Assembly (NCBI GenBank): GCA_964597035.1
Contig: CAZQWM010000001.1
Coordinates: 1 to 64,000, forward strand
Length of the DNA stretch: 64,000 bases
Source: Fen-1362 sp964597035
GTDB taxonomy: Bacteria; Planctomycetota; Phycisphaerae; Sedimentisphaerales; Anaerobacaceae
Direction of reading: 5' to 3'
Under the pieces are notes generated by a model. The model was not told the DNA's origin, made no database searches, and was given only the letters and a program-made list of their open reading frames with translations. Shown in pieces: positions 18,989 through 27,878 of this stretch. The position numbers were made by a program, and so were the translations under genes. Within the stretch, counting starts at the first letter, position 1. The number at the start of each line of letters is the position of its first letter.

Positions 18989-20182
18989 ATGACTTCTAAA
19001 CGAAACGCTCTGCTGATACGCATGGGGCCATATGACATAACCCAGGCAATTCCACGTGCGGCTGCCACGCTGCAGGAAATGAACTACAACGTTACAGTTC
19101 TCTCCTCTGATCAAACTGGCGACAAACCTGATTGTGAAAATATTAATGGGTGGCAGATATTCTGGCTTCGTCACTATCGTAAGCCAGGAAATATATTATC
19201 ATTTATATGGGCCTGGATATGCTGGTGGGTGTGGGTGCTTCGCAAAATATTCAAGGGACATTATTGTTTGATTCAGGCATCAAATTTAGAATCTATTGTT
19301 CCGTGCGTTCTGGCAAAGCCGTTTCGAAGATTTAAGCTGATTTTTGATATTCGTGACCCGTGGGGCATGAACCATCCTAATCCACGCAGCCTGCTAATGC
19401 AAACCTTTAAAGCCCTAGAAAGGTGGTCTGCTGCTCGCGTTGATGGTATTGTCTTAAGCCAAGGGATATTAGATAGGACAGGGGCTTATTTTGGAAGGAA
19501 AGTACGCCTTCGAGTGCCAAGCGTTCAGGTTCTTAATGTTCCTGAAAAAGACATGGCGGGAGGGTACTACCCACCGAATCTGAACGGTATTCGCATCAAT
19601 TTTAGCGGTCATATCTCATATGCTCGCAATGCACAGGCAATTATCGACCTCGTGAAGAAAATACCTGAAGTTCAAGTAGATGTAGTTGGTGAAACTCGTG
19701 ACAAAAAACTCCAGTCCGTTTTGGAGTCCCTTGACAATATAAGGCTATACGGCCGTCTTCGATTCAATAAGGCCATGGAACTGCTTCAACAAGCCAATCT
19801 GATTTCCATTATGTATGATACTAATACCGAAGTTGCCATTGTCTCAAGCGCCAATAAAATGTTCGAGGCGATGATGATGTCGCGTCCTTATATAGCCACT
19901 GAAAAAGGATTTCCTGGCATTATCGCCAAACGTTACGATATTGGATGGGTGGTGCCCTACGGTGATTCTAAAGCTCTTATCGAACTCGTATCCGAATTGC
20001 TTAGTGACCCACGGAAAATAAAATATGCCGCAAAGAAAAGCCGAGAAACCTACGAAGTAAATTTTACATGGGATAAGCAAAAAGCCAACTTAGTTTTGCT
20101 ATACAGATATTTGGCTGGCGAAAAAAAAGTGACATTTTACTCGCACGCCGGATGGAATAAGATGTTGGGAACTACTTTTTAG
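18989..20182 (+). CDS. Glycosyltransferase, GT4-like (GT-B fold)
   Basis: 397 residues from ATG 18989. The N-terminus NALLIRMGPYDITQAIP and middle FDIRDPWGMNHPNP suit the acceptor domain; the C-terminal part has INFSGHISYARNAQAIIDLV, SSANKMFEAMMMSRPYIA and GWVVPYGDSKALIELV, the pattern of GT4 donor-binding domains. It resembles its upstream neighbour in architecture but not closely in sequence. A broken copy of its first 43 codons lies 2.6 kb upstream. Confidence 0.85.
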   Translation: MTSKRNALLIRMGPYDITQAIPRAAATLQEMNYNVTVLSSDQTGDKPDCENINGWQIFWLRHYRKPGNILSFIWAWICWWVWVLRKIFKGHYCLIQASNLESIVPCVLAKPFRRFKLIFDIRDPWGMNHPNPRSLLMQTFKALERWSAARVDGIVLSQGILDRTGAYFGRKVRLRVPSVQVLNVPEKDMAGGYYPPNLNGIRINFSGHISYARNAQAIIDLVKKIPEVQVDVVGETRDKKLQSVLESLDNIRLYGRLRFNKAMELLQQANLISIMYDTNTEVAIVSSANKMFEAMMMSRPYIATEKGFPGIIAKRYDIGWVVPYGDSKALIELVSELLSDPRKIKYAAKKSRETYEVNFTWDKQKANLVLLYRYLAGEKKVTFYSHAGWNKMLGTTF

Positions 20183-20563
20183 CTCGACACAAGCATTAAA
20201 AGTTACCGGATACACAGAAACAAGAAATTACTTCAAAAAATCACCCTTATCTTTGGCAAGAAGGTATCGTCCGATAACAAGCTTCTGAGCCGTTTGTTGT
20301 AAACGACCGACGTTAAGGAATTCCGTGTTCGGTCTGAAAGTGGTGTAGCTGTATGATTAAAGGTTATACGTTTATATGGAGCCAGGCCGTATTTTATAAA
20401 GATGGAACCTCTTTAACAACAAGCACTTATTGGAGTGTATAACGAATCCTCATAAACCGTACTAAGCAATCACAGTCAAATCGATTGCCTATCAAATTAA
20501 CCAAAGCTATAATTATAATCTAGAGGCACTATATATTCGATTCAGCGTAAATGGAGAGTGTGT
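20183..20563. other. Intergenic stretch before the FucNAc operon
   Basis: About 380 AT-rich bases. No intact gene is visible. A short open stretch just after the glycosyltransferase (about 20199-20290, KVTGYTETRNYFKKSPLSLA) reads like protein but has no start and ends at a stop, so it may be a gene remnant I cannot name. A TATAAT at 20514-20519 could be the -10 of a promoter for the next genes, but no convincing -35 is at the right distance. Confidence 0.5.
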
Positions 20564-21592
20564 ATGAAACATTTATCGGGTAAAACGTTATTAGTTACTG
20601 GCGGGACCGGTTCGTTCGGAAAAGCCGTTGTGAAACATATCCTGAAAACAGTCAATGTAAATGAGATACGGATTTTCAGCAGGGATGAACTGAAACAGGA
20701 AGAGATGCGCATCGAGATGAAGGACGACAGAATGAATTTCTACATCGGCGACGTCCGCGACATAGACAGTGTGAACAATGTAATGAATGGCGTCGACGCT
20801 GTTTTTCATGCTGCTGCCCTTAAGCAGGTACCATCGTGCGAATTTTTCCCGATGCAGGCAGTGTTGACGAACACTTTTGGGACACACAACGTCATCGAAT
20901 CGGCAATCAGCCATAAGGTCTCGAATGTCGTATGTCTGAGTACGGATAAAGCTGTCTACCCCATAAATGCAATGGGTATGACCAAGGCACTGATGGAGAA
21001 GATTGCCCAGGCAGCGTCTCGCAAAGGGGCATCCAAAGACACAATCGTTTCGTGTGTGAGGTATGGCAACGTGATGTGCTCGCGGGGCTCGGTGATACCA
21101 CTGTTCATCAAACAAATAAAGCAATCCATGCCGGTAACGATAACCGTCCCGGAAATGTCGCGTTTTCTGCTGCCGCTGCGCGACTCGGTAGCCCTTGTGC
21201 TATTCGCACTGACCAAATCCAGGCCCGGAGACATCTTTGTCAAAAAGGCCGCAGCCTGCACAATTGACGATCTGGCAGATGCACTGAAAAATATATTTCG
21301 CTCCGATGCCACCAAAAAAATAATCGGGATGAGACACGGCGAAAAACTTTACGAGACGCTGCTGACGAAAGAAGAGCTGCAACGGGCGGATGATATGGAT
21401 GATTATTACCGGGTGCGGTTGGATGACCGAAATCTCAACTACACCAAATACTTCACGGAGGGTGACCTTGAAGAGGCCAAAGTGGAAGACTACACTTCGC
21501 ACAACACCCAAAGACTTGGCGTCAAGGAAGTGGAGGAATTACTCTTGAGCCTACCGGAAGTGCAAGTGCAATTAAACGATTGGCGTGCTTAA
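20564..21592 (+). CDS. fnlA: UDP-GlcNAc 4,6-dehydratase/5-epimerase (CapE/FnlA type)
   Basis: First enzyme of UDP-N-acetyl-L-fucosamine synthesis: an NADP-dependent SDR that dehydrates UDP-GlcNAc and inverts C5. The nucleotide site is TGGTGSFGKAVVKH; AALKQVPSCEFFPMQA and CLSTDKAVYPINAMGMTKAL, with the usual Tyr of YxxxK replaced by Met, are characteristic of this subfamily. Start ATG 20564 (after GTGTGT) gives 342 residues. It is followed by CapF/FnlB and CapG/FnlC homologues in the same order as in known FucNAc loci, which makes the assignment strong. Confidence 0.9.
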   Translation: MKHLSGKTLLVTGGTGSFGKAVVKHILKTVNVNEIRIFSRDELKQEEMRIEMKDDRMNFYIGDVRDIDSVNNVMNGVDAVFHAAALKQVPSCEFFPMQAVLTNTFGTHNVIESAISHKVSNVVCLSTDKAVYPINAMGMTKALMEKIAQAASRKGASKDTIVSCVRYGNVMCSRGSVIPLFIKQIKQSMPVTITVPEMSRFLLPLRDSVALVLFALTKSRPGDIFVKKAAACTIDDLADALKNIFRSDATKKIIGMRHGEKLYETLLTKEELQRADDMDDYYRVRLDDRNLNYTKYFTEGDLEEAKVEDYTSHNTQRLGVKEVEELLLSLPEVQVQLNDWRA

Positions 21593-21621
21593 CCACAGAT
21601 AAATACTACTCCACACAGACT

Positions 21622-22737
21622 ATGAAGAGAAAAATTGTCATTACCGGAGTAACCGGCTTTATAGGTTCTCACCTTCGGGACCGGTTCTGCCGCGAACAGG
21701 ATATTGAAATTCCGTCTTTTGAGGACGCATATTTTTCCCAACTGGAAAAGCTTAGCGAGGTCCTTGCAAACAGCAATACTGTTATACATCTTGCGGCGAT
21801 GAATCGCGGTGATGAAAAAGAAATCTATGACACCAATATCGAACTTGTAAACAAGCTTGTTCAGGCAATTGATTGTTCCGATACCTGTCCGCATGTGATA
21901 TTTTCTTCGTCCATGCAAGCCGCTCTGGATAATCCTTACGGTCGTTCCAAAAAAGAAGGAGAGCGGATACTCCAAAAATGGTCTAAAAAAAGAAATGCCC
22001 CGGTCACAGTGCTGACTATTCCGAATGTTTTCGGAGATAGAGGCCGGCCTTTCTATAATTCGGTAGTGGCAACGTTTTGCCACCTGCTCACCCACAACGG
22101 TCAACCGCAAATAAAGGTCGATAAAAAGCTGTACCTTATTTATATCAATGAACTTATGGAAATCTTTTGGGACAAGATACAAAAGCCACCCAAAGGATTT
22201 GAACGTGTTGATGTCAAGGCAACCGCAACCGCAAAGGTGACAGATATACTGGCGTTGCTTAATCACTTCAAGGAATGTTACTACACCAAAAAAAACGTTC
22301 CCGCTTTTGCCAGCGATTTCGAGAAAAATCTTTGTAACACATATCTTTCCTATGCCGAACCAGCCGACTACGAACAACCGCTGGCCCTGCGAACGGACGA
22401 CAGGGGCAGTCTTTTTGAAGTTGTAAAGGAGGAAAAAGGCAGTCAGATCTTCTTTTCGACCACCCAGCCAGGTATTGTTAGAGGCAATCACTATCATACT
22501 CGCAAACAGGAAAAATTCTGCGTGGTCAAGGGTAAGGCAATTATACGTCTTCGGCGTATTGGCACCGACAAGATTGTCAAATACAAAGTATCCGGCGAGA
22601 AACCGGTTGTGGTGGAAATGCCAATCTTCTACACGCATAATATCGAGAACGTGGGGCAAGATGAACTATACACTCTTTTCTGGACCAATGAATTGTATGA
22701 TCCTGCTAACAGTGATACCTTTTACGAAGAGGTATAA
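21622..22737 (+). CDS. fnlB: CapF/FnlB-type bifunctional reductase with C-terminal cupin
   Basis: Second enzyme of the UDP-L-FucNAc pathway: SDR domain (ITGVTGFIGSHLRDRF near the N-terminus, GRSKKEGE later) that reduces C4, fused to a C-terminal cupin (HYHTRKQEKFCVVKGKAIIR, ENVGQDELYTLFWTNE) that catalyses epimerisation in the S. aureus enzyme. Start ATG 21622 gives 371 residues, the normal length. The N-terminal catalytic Tyr/Lys appear as PYGRSKKEGE. It sits between the dehydratase and the 2-epimerase and ends 3 bases before it. Confidence 0.9.
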   Translation: MKRKIVITGVTGFIGSHLRDRFCREQDIEIPSFEDAYFSQLEKLSEVLANSNTVIHLAAMNRGDEKEIYDTNIELVNKLVQAIDCSDTCPHVIFSSSMQAALDNPYGRSKKEGERILQKWSKKRNAPVTVLTIPNVFGDRGRPFYNSVVATFCHLLTHNGQPQIKVDKKLYLIYINELMEIFWDKIQKPPKGFERVDVKATATAKVTDILALLNHFKECYYTKKNVPAFASDFEKNLCNTYLSYAEPADYEQPLALRTDDRGSLFEVVKEEKGSQIFFSTTQPGIVRGNHYHTRKQEKFCVVKGKAIIRLRRIGTDKIVKYKVSGEKPVVVEMPIFYTHNIENVGQDELYTLFWTNELYDPANSDTFYEEV

Positions 22738-22740
22738 TCA

Positions 22741-23886
22741 ATGACAAAGCAGCTTAAGGTAATGACCATACTGGGCACACGACCAGAAATAATACGTCTG
22801 TCCTGCGTAATGGCTCTGCTGGACAAGGTTGTAGACCAAAAGATAGTCCACACGGGCCAGAACTACGATTATGAGCTGAATGAAATATTCTTCCAAGATT
22901 TGGGCATTCGCAAGCCCGACTACTTTATGCAGATTGATACATCCAGCTTAGGGCACGTTTACGGCGGCATAATGATTCGCAGCGAAGAGATACTCAGAAA
23001 AGAACGTCCCGACGCTGTCTTGATACTCGGGGACACAAATAGCTCAATAGCCGCTATAATTGCCAAGCGGCTAAAAATCCCCATCTACCATATGGAAGCT
23101 GGCAACAGATGCTTCGACTTCAACGTTCCGGAAGAAATAAATCGTCGAATTATCGACCACATTAGTGACTTTAATCTGGTTTATACGGAGCGTGCTCGCC
23201 AGCACCTGCTGTCCGAGGGGCTTCCTCATAGGCGAATATATTTAACCGGCTCTCCCATGAAGGAGGTGTTGACGAAGCATTTAAAGGCAATTAAGGCATC
23301 GGATTCACTTGACAAACTGAACCTGAAGAAAGGCAGATATTTCCTTGCAAGCATTCACCGGGAAGAGAACGTGGATAATAGCAGAAATCTTGAACAATTG
23401 ATCGCTGCACTTGAGAAAGTAAGCAGGGAGTATAGTCTGCCTGTTGTGGTCTCGACTCACCCGAGGACACGAAATCGGCTAAAGCGTTTTTCCGGCAGTT
23501 CAGTCTCAAGCAATATCAAATTTCTTAAACCATTCGGCTTCATAGACTATATTTTCCTTCAGATGAACGCTAAATGTGTGCTGTCAGACAGCGGTACAAT
23601 ATCAGAAGAGTCGGCTATTTTGTCCTTTCCGGCGGTGACGATTCGTAATGCAATGGAAAGACCCGAGGCACTTGACGCAGGCACGATTATTATAACTGGA
23701 CTCGACCCAGAGGTTATTCTGGAAGCAGTAAAACTACAGACCTCTCCGGAAAATCTGTCAAAAAGACACACATTACCGCCTGAATATGAAATTGACGATG
23801 TTTCATTGCGGGTTGTCAAACTTATCATAGGCACCTGCAAACTCAATCACCTATGGGACGGCGTCAAACTCAATGACTTAGTCTGA
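22741..23886 (+). CDS. fnlC: UDP-FucNAc-forming 2-epimerase (CapG/FnlC), third WecB homologue
   Basis: Third enzyme of the pathway: the non-hydrolysing 2-epimerase that yields UDP-N-acetyl-L-fucosamine. 381 residues with ILGTRPEIIRLSCVM, VHTGQNYDYELNEIFF, LGDTNSS, HMEAGNRCFD (the AGNRCFD variant marks the CapG subgroup), VPEEINRR and LSDSGTISEESAIL. It begins 4 bases after fnlB. The glycosyltransferase at 23981 is of the WbuB type, which is fitting for a FucNAc transferase. Confidence 0.92.
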   Translation: MTKQLKVMTILGTRPEIIRLSCVMALLDKVVDQKIVHTGQNYDYELNEIFFQDLGIRKPDYFMQIDTSSLGHVYGGIMIRSEEILRKERPDAVLILGDTNSSIAAIIAKRLKIPIYHMEAGNRCFDFNVPEEINRRIIDHISDFNLVYTERARQHLLSEGLPHRRIYLTGSPMKEVLTKHLKAIKASDSLDKLNLKKGRYFLASIHREENVDNSRNLEQLIAALEKVSREYSLPVVVSTHPRTRNRLKRFSGSSVSSNIKFLKPFGFIDYIFLQMNAKCVLSDSGTISEESAILSFPAVTIRNAMERPEALDAGTIIITGLDPEVILEAVKLQTSPENLSKRHTLPPEYEIDDVSLRVVKLIIGTCKLNHLWDGVKLNDLV

Positions 23887-23980
23887 GTGGCCATGAAATT
23901 ACACAGACGTCCGAAGAAAATCATATTAAGTGCGCCATCCTTTTTAGAGGCATAAAACAATAATTTACCCGACATAGCAA

Positions 23981-25222
23981 ATGCGGATATTGTTTATAAT
24001 ACAGGGTTGGCAACCAGAATCAGTCATGAAGGGGTTGCCTTTCGCAAAAGAGTTACAAAAACTTGGCCACACAATTGAAGCACTGACGGGCTATCCACAT
24101 TACCCGCAAGGCAAACTTTACCCTGGTTACCGTATTCGGCTGCTTCAGCGTGAAATGATGGACGGAGTTTCGGTGGTTCGTGTTCCATTATATCCCAGCC
24201 ACAACCGGTCAGCGATTCGCCGCACAGCCACTTATCTAAGCTACGCATTCTCGGCGTCCCTGATTGGTCCCTGGACAGTCAAAAAGGCCGACGTCGCATA
24301 CGTCTATCATCCACCCGCCACCGTAGGCCTGCCTGCCTGTGTGCTGCGTCTGCTGCGAGGAATCCCTTTTGTATACGATATTCAAGACCTATGGCCAGAT
24401 ACCCTCGCAGCTACAGGTATGTTTAATAGCGGGTTTGGTTTGAAGCTGGTGGACAAGTATTGCAAAATGATATATAGGAGAGCAAGCAAGATTACAGTTC
24501 TTTCACCGGGTTTTAAGGAAAGACTTTGCCACCGGGGAGTGCCACCCGGAAAAATCGAGGTCATATACAACTGGTCCGATGATACCGTTGTTTACCCTAT
24601 GGAACGGGACAAAGACATAGCCGCACAATTAGGTCTCGCCGGTCGTTTCAACATCATATTTGCAGGAAACATGGGAAAGGCCCAGAGACTTGAGGCGGTG
24701 CTTCGAGCTGCTAAAATTGTTGCAGGCCGCCACCCAAAGGTGCAGTTTGTATTTGTTGGCGGCGGCATCGAAGCAGACTCCCTAAAAAGCAAGGCCAAAG
24801 AAATGGGACTCGCCAACACACTGTTTTTGCCCTGGAGACCCCGCGCGGAAGTAACACAGCTTTTGAGTTTGGCTGACGTTCTGTTGGTACACTTAAAAGA
24901 CGACCCGCTTTTCCGGATAACGATACCGTCTAAGATTCAAGCTTATATGGCAGTGGCAAGACCGATTCTTGTAGGTGTCGAAGGCAATGCCGCAGAACTG
25001 GTCACTAAAGCGCAAGCCGGCATAACATGCCGCCCTGAAGACCCAGATGGTATCGCAGAAGCCGTGTGTCAATTAATCTCAATGCCCACCGAAAAACTAC
25101 GAGAATTTGGTAAAAATGGCAGAAAGTTTTATGAGCAGGAACTTTCGATGGCAATAGGGGCAAGAAAATTTGATAAGATATTCGCGGCTATAGCGAATAA
25201 GTCGGCTCAGGCGGCTAAATAA
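23981..25222 (+). CDS. Glycosyltransferase, WbuB-like (probable L-FucNAc transferase)
   Basis: 413-residue GT4 enzyme. The N-terminus MRILFIIQGWQPESVMKGLP and the segments TGYPHYPQGKLYPGYR, FVYDIQDLWPDTLAATGMF and IEVIYNWSDD are typical of the WbuB group, which in characterised loci follows fnlABC and transfers FucNAc. The donor-domain motif is visible as IPSKIQAYMAVARPILVG, with the late EDPDGIAEAVCQL. The sugar specificity is inferred from family and neighbours, not from a diagnostic residue. Confidence 0.85.
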   Translation: MRILFIIQGWQPESVMKGLPFAKELQKLGHTIEALTGYPHYPQGKLYPGYRIRLLQREMMDGVSVVRVPLYPSHNRSAIRRTATYLSYAFSASLIGPWTVKKADVAYVYHPPATVGLPACVLRLLRGIPFVYDIQDLWPDTLAATGMFNSGFGLKLVDKYCKMIYRRASKITVLSPGFKERLCHRGVPPGKIEVIYNWSDDTVVYPMERDKDIAAQLGLAGRFNIIFAGNMGKAQRLEAVLRAAKIVAGRHPKVQFVFVGGGIEADSLKSKAKEMGLANTLFLPWRPRAEVTQLLSLADVLLVHLKDDPLFRITIPSKIQAYMAVARPILVGVEGNAAELVTKAQAGITCRPEDPDGIAEAVCQLISMPTEKLREFGKNGRKFYEQELSMAIGARKFDKIFAAIANKSAQAAK

Positions 25223-25285
25223 CGCTCCTCGGATTCTCTTGTTCCTTGTAGTAACCCGAGACGGCCAAATATTGAGCGAATTGAT

Positions 25286-26350
25286 ATGGGCAAAAACACC
25301 GGTAACAAGTCAATTATAATCTTCTTTTTTATCGCCACCGCCGTCGTCGTCCTGATAATGCTGATGATTAAACGTACCTCAGCGCTGTCATATGAACTGC
25401 GTTTCCCGCTCAATAATGGCGTGTCGGAACTGACAAGCAATGGGAATTTGATTGTAGCCGTTTGCCAGGACAGAAAGATATATCTATGGGACTGGTCGAA
25501 TCCCACCAAAAAACCTCGAACTGTAACAGCAGAGTCGGACCAGACACTGATAACGAAGGCGGGCCTTGTGATTTCAACGAAAAGATTGCAACCGCAGGCA
25601 ATAATTGTCAGTGATATACAGGGTCAACAGCCGGTAAGAGAAATACCTCTGAAAGCCGGCGCCAATCGTGTTTTTATCGGCGCTAGTCGGGACAAGACCG
25701 CTATAATCGTAGCGCTGGCTTATTACCTCGATAAGACCGGCACCAAAAAGAATTATCAACTTGTAAGGCCAGAACCAAATAGTGGGCATATAGAGAATAT
25801 AATAGATATCCACCCGCAGACAGCAGCCCAACCGACAAAACTGGCTGTATCTGAAGATGGCTCGTTGGCCCTGATGATAGGGGAGCAGGAAAAGAAGGGC
25901 TGGATGGTACTGGTAGATGTAAGAAATAAAAAGGTTTTATGGGAAAAACAGACGGTGGACGTCGAGAAATTTCATAGTGCCGATTTCTCCCCGGACGGAA
26001 AATTCATTTACGCAAGGGGAACCAACACCACACTTTACAAAATCGACCCTAATTCTGGGAGTATTGTCGACCGCTGGCTGGCGGGGAAGAAAAGCAAAAG
26101 CACTGCAGGTCAGACATCTGTGCAAGACGTAGCAGTGAGCCCCAATGGCTGCACAGTAGCTTCTATAGTCGGAGTGGATATATTCGTGTGGAATTGCACA
26201 AACGGCAAAAAGATACTCCGCGTTACACCGGGACATAAAATAGAAAGCGGGTTAGCATTTTCGCCCGATGGGCGATTCGTAGCTTCGTCAGACTTACGAC
26301 AGGGCGGCACAATTAAAATCTGGCGAGTACCGACAACTCAATGTCGCTAA
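25286..26350 (+). CDS. Membrane-anchored WD40/beta-propeller protein
   Basis: 354 residues: a short basic N-terminus, one hydrophobic segment (IIIFFFIATAVVVLIMLMI, residues about 9-28), then WD-like blades with the repeating pattern SPDGKFIYARG, VSPNGCTVASI, FSPDGRFVASSD and closing IKIWRV. The propeller should lie outside the cytoplasm, anchored to the inner membrane. Such domains mediate protein-protein contacts. Its role in a polysaccharide locus is unknown; a scaffold for synthesis enzymes is possible but not shown. Confidence 0.75.
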   Translation: MGKNTGNKSIIIFFFIATAVVVLIMLMIKRTSALSYELRFPLNNGVSELTSNGNLIVAVCQDRKIYLWDWSNPTKKPRTVTAESDQTLITKAGLVISTKRLQPQAIIVSDIQGQQPVREIPLKAGANRVFIGASRDKTAIIVALAYYLDKTGTKKNYQLVRPEPNSGHIENIIDIHPQTAAQPTKLAVSEDGSLALMIGEQEKKGWMVLVDVRNKKVLWEKQTVDVEKFHSADFSPDGKFIYARGTNTTLYKIDPNSGSIVDRWLAGKKSKSTAGQTSVQDVAVSPNGCTVASIVGVDIFVWNCTNGKKILRVTPGHKIESGLAFSPDGRFVASSDLRQGGTIKIWRVPTTQCR

Positions 26351-26575
26351 AACAACGCAATGGCATGGCACCGACTGTTAGTCAAGAGAAACAAAAACAA
26401 CGGACTTCGGCGCAAGTGATGCAGAACAGTATAGAAATCAATAAAACTAGAAGTTATCACAAAGCCACTAAATTTCGCGATATCAGCATTGAAAACGCGG
26501 CTTTTCAAAGGTTTTGAGATAGGCTCTAATCAAAAGGAATGATTCTCTCAAAATTACCAGGCAAGTTAAATAGCT

Positions 26576-27859
26576 ATGGTTAATCGTATCAATACAGTAG
26601 CTGTCCTCGGCGCGAGCGGGACGATTGGCAGTCTCTCCGGCGGCCTGATGGCACAAAACGGCTTGAAAGTCTACTTTTTGAGCCGAACAAAAGAAGGGGC
26701 CGAACGAGGGCTGCAAAGGGCTATAGCACAGGCACGCTCAGAAACAATAGCACAAAACATCGTATGCGGAGACTACGAACATCTGCTTTCCAGGGCCGTT
26801 GACGAGGCGGACTGGGTGGTTGAAGCGATTACCGAAGACGCCGGCATAAAGCAACATATGCATGAGCAGGTTGAACCGTATATAAAGCCGCAAACCATCA
26901 TCAGCTCGACAACATCGAGCTTGCCGCTATCGTCGCTGGTGCAGGGACGCAGCAAGGAATTCAAAAAACACTTCTTATCAACACACTTTTACAATCCGCC
27001 GGGCCGAATGCCTGCCTGCGAGATAACGGGCATAGATGACACGGACCCGGAAATTATCGAGCTGATGCAGCAATTTCTGGCAAAACGGCTCCGGCGCGTG
27101 GTCATACGCGTGAAGAATGTTGCCGCTTTCGCAGGGAATCGAATTGCCTTTGTGCTCTTTAGCCGAATCACCTCGCTGGCCCGCGAATTCGGCGTCGAGA
27201 CGATGGATTATTTGATTGGTCCATACACCGGCCGGCTTATGCCGCCCCTGGCAACACTCGATTTAGTCGGAATTGACATACATAAGGCGATTGTCGATAG
27301 TCTCAATGCGAACACCAATGACGCGATGCACAACTGGCTCGCTGTGCCGGGTTATATCAATACAATGATTCAAAAAAATCTGCTGGGCAACAAGACTAAG
27401 GGCGGCTTCTATAAAAAGCTGGAGAGCGGTAAATACGTGTTCTTAGACCCCGTTAGCTGTAACTATGGGCCGGCGATAGAGCCGCACATGGCATTCGTCG
27501 AACAAGCAAAACACCTGATTCGTATGGCCAGGTATAAAGAGGCCTTTGAGGCCATTCTGTCTGCTCGTGGCAGAGAAGCGGACATTGTTAAAGACATTCT
27601 ATGTGCCTATGTCGCTTATTCGTATTCACTCGTTGGACAAGTAACTGACAGCAAAATGGGCATCGAAGGCATCGACAAGGTTATGTCTTACGGGTTTCAC
27701 TGGGCCGCTCCGAGCGTGATAGTGGATATGCTCGGCGGCAGCCAGGCGGCGGTCGGGCTGCTGAGAGAGAGGAAACTAGAGGTGCCCCAAGCACTACAGG
27801 ATGACCTCAAGTCGGGTTTTCGAATTACCAACTCCGGCAAATACTTCGTGGCCAAATGA
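26576..27859 (+). CDS. 3-hydroxyacyl-CoA dehydrogenase family protein
   Basis: 427 residues. The N-terminal NAD fold starts AVLGASGTIGSLSGGLMAQN; the conserved HFYNPPGRMPACEI and VAAFAGNRIAFVL, then DLVGIDIHKAIVDSLNAN and the substrate-end NKTKGGFYKK, are typical of the family. The enzyme oxidises 3-hydroxyacyl-CoA to 3-ketoacyl-CoA, or runs in reverse. It is followed 19 bases later by a thiolase, a natural partner for a short beta-oxidation-like or condensation route. The last 150 residues are less typical. No enoyl-CoA hydratase or acyl-CoA dehydrogenase is present beside it. Confidence 0.85.
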   Translation: MVNRINTVAVLGASGTIGSLSGGLMAQNGLKVYFLSRTKEGAERGLQRAIAQARSETIAQNIVCGDYEHLLSRAVDEADWVVEAITEDAGIKQHMHEQVEPYIKPQTIISSTTSSLPLSSLVQGRSKEFKKHFLSTHFYNPPGRMPACEITGIDDTDPEIIELMQQFLAKRLRRVVIRVKNVAAFAGNRIAFVLFSRITSLAREFGVETMDYLIGPYTGRLMPPLATLDLVGIDIHKAIVDSLNANTNDAMHNWLAVPGYINTMIQKNLLGNKTKGGFYKKLESGKYVFLDPVSCNYGPAIEPHMAFVEQAKHLIRMARYKEAFEAILSARGREADIVKDILCAYVAYSYSLVGQVTDSKMGIEGIDKVMSYGFHWAAPSVIVDMLGGSQAAVGLLRERKLEVPQALQDDLKSGFRITNSGKYFVAK

Positions 27860-27878
27860 ACGTATCAGAGAACAAAAA

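Noticed and set aside
21589..22659. Long open frame (356 codons) on the minus strand
   Set aside because: It is the antisense shadow of fnlB, whose family motifs and neighbours are unmistakable.
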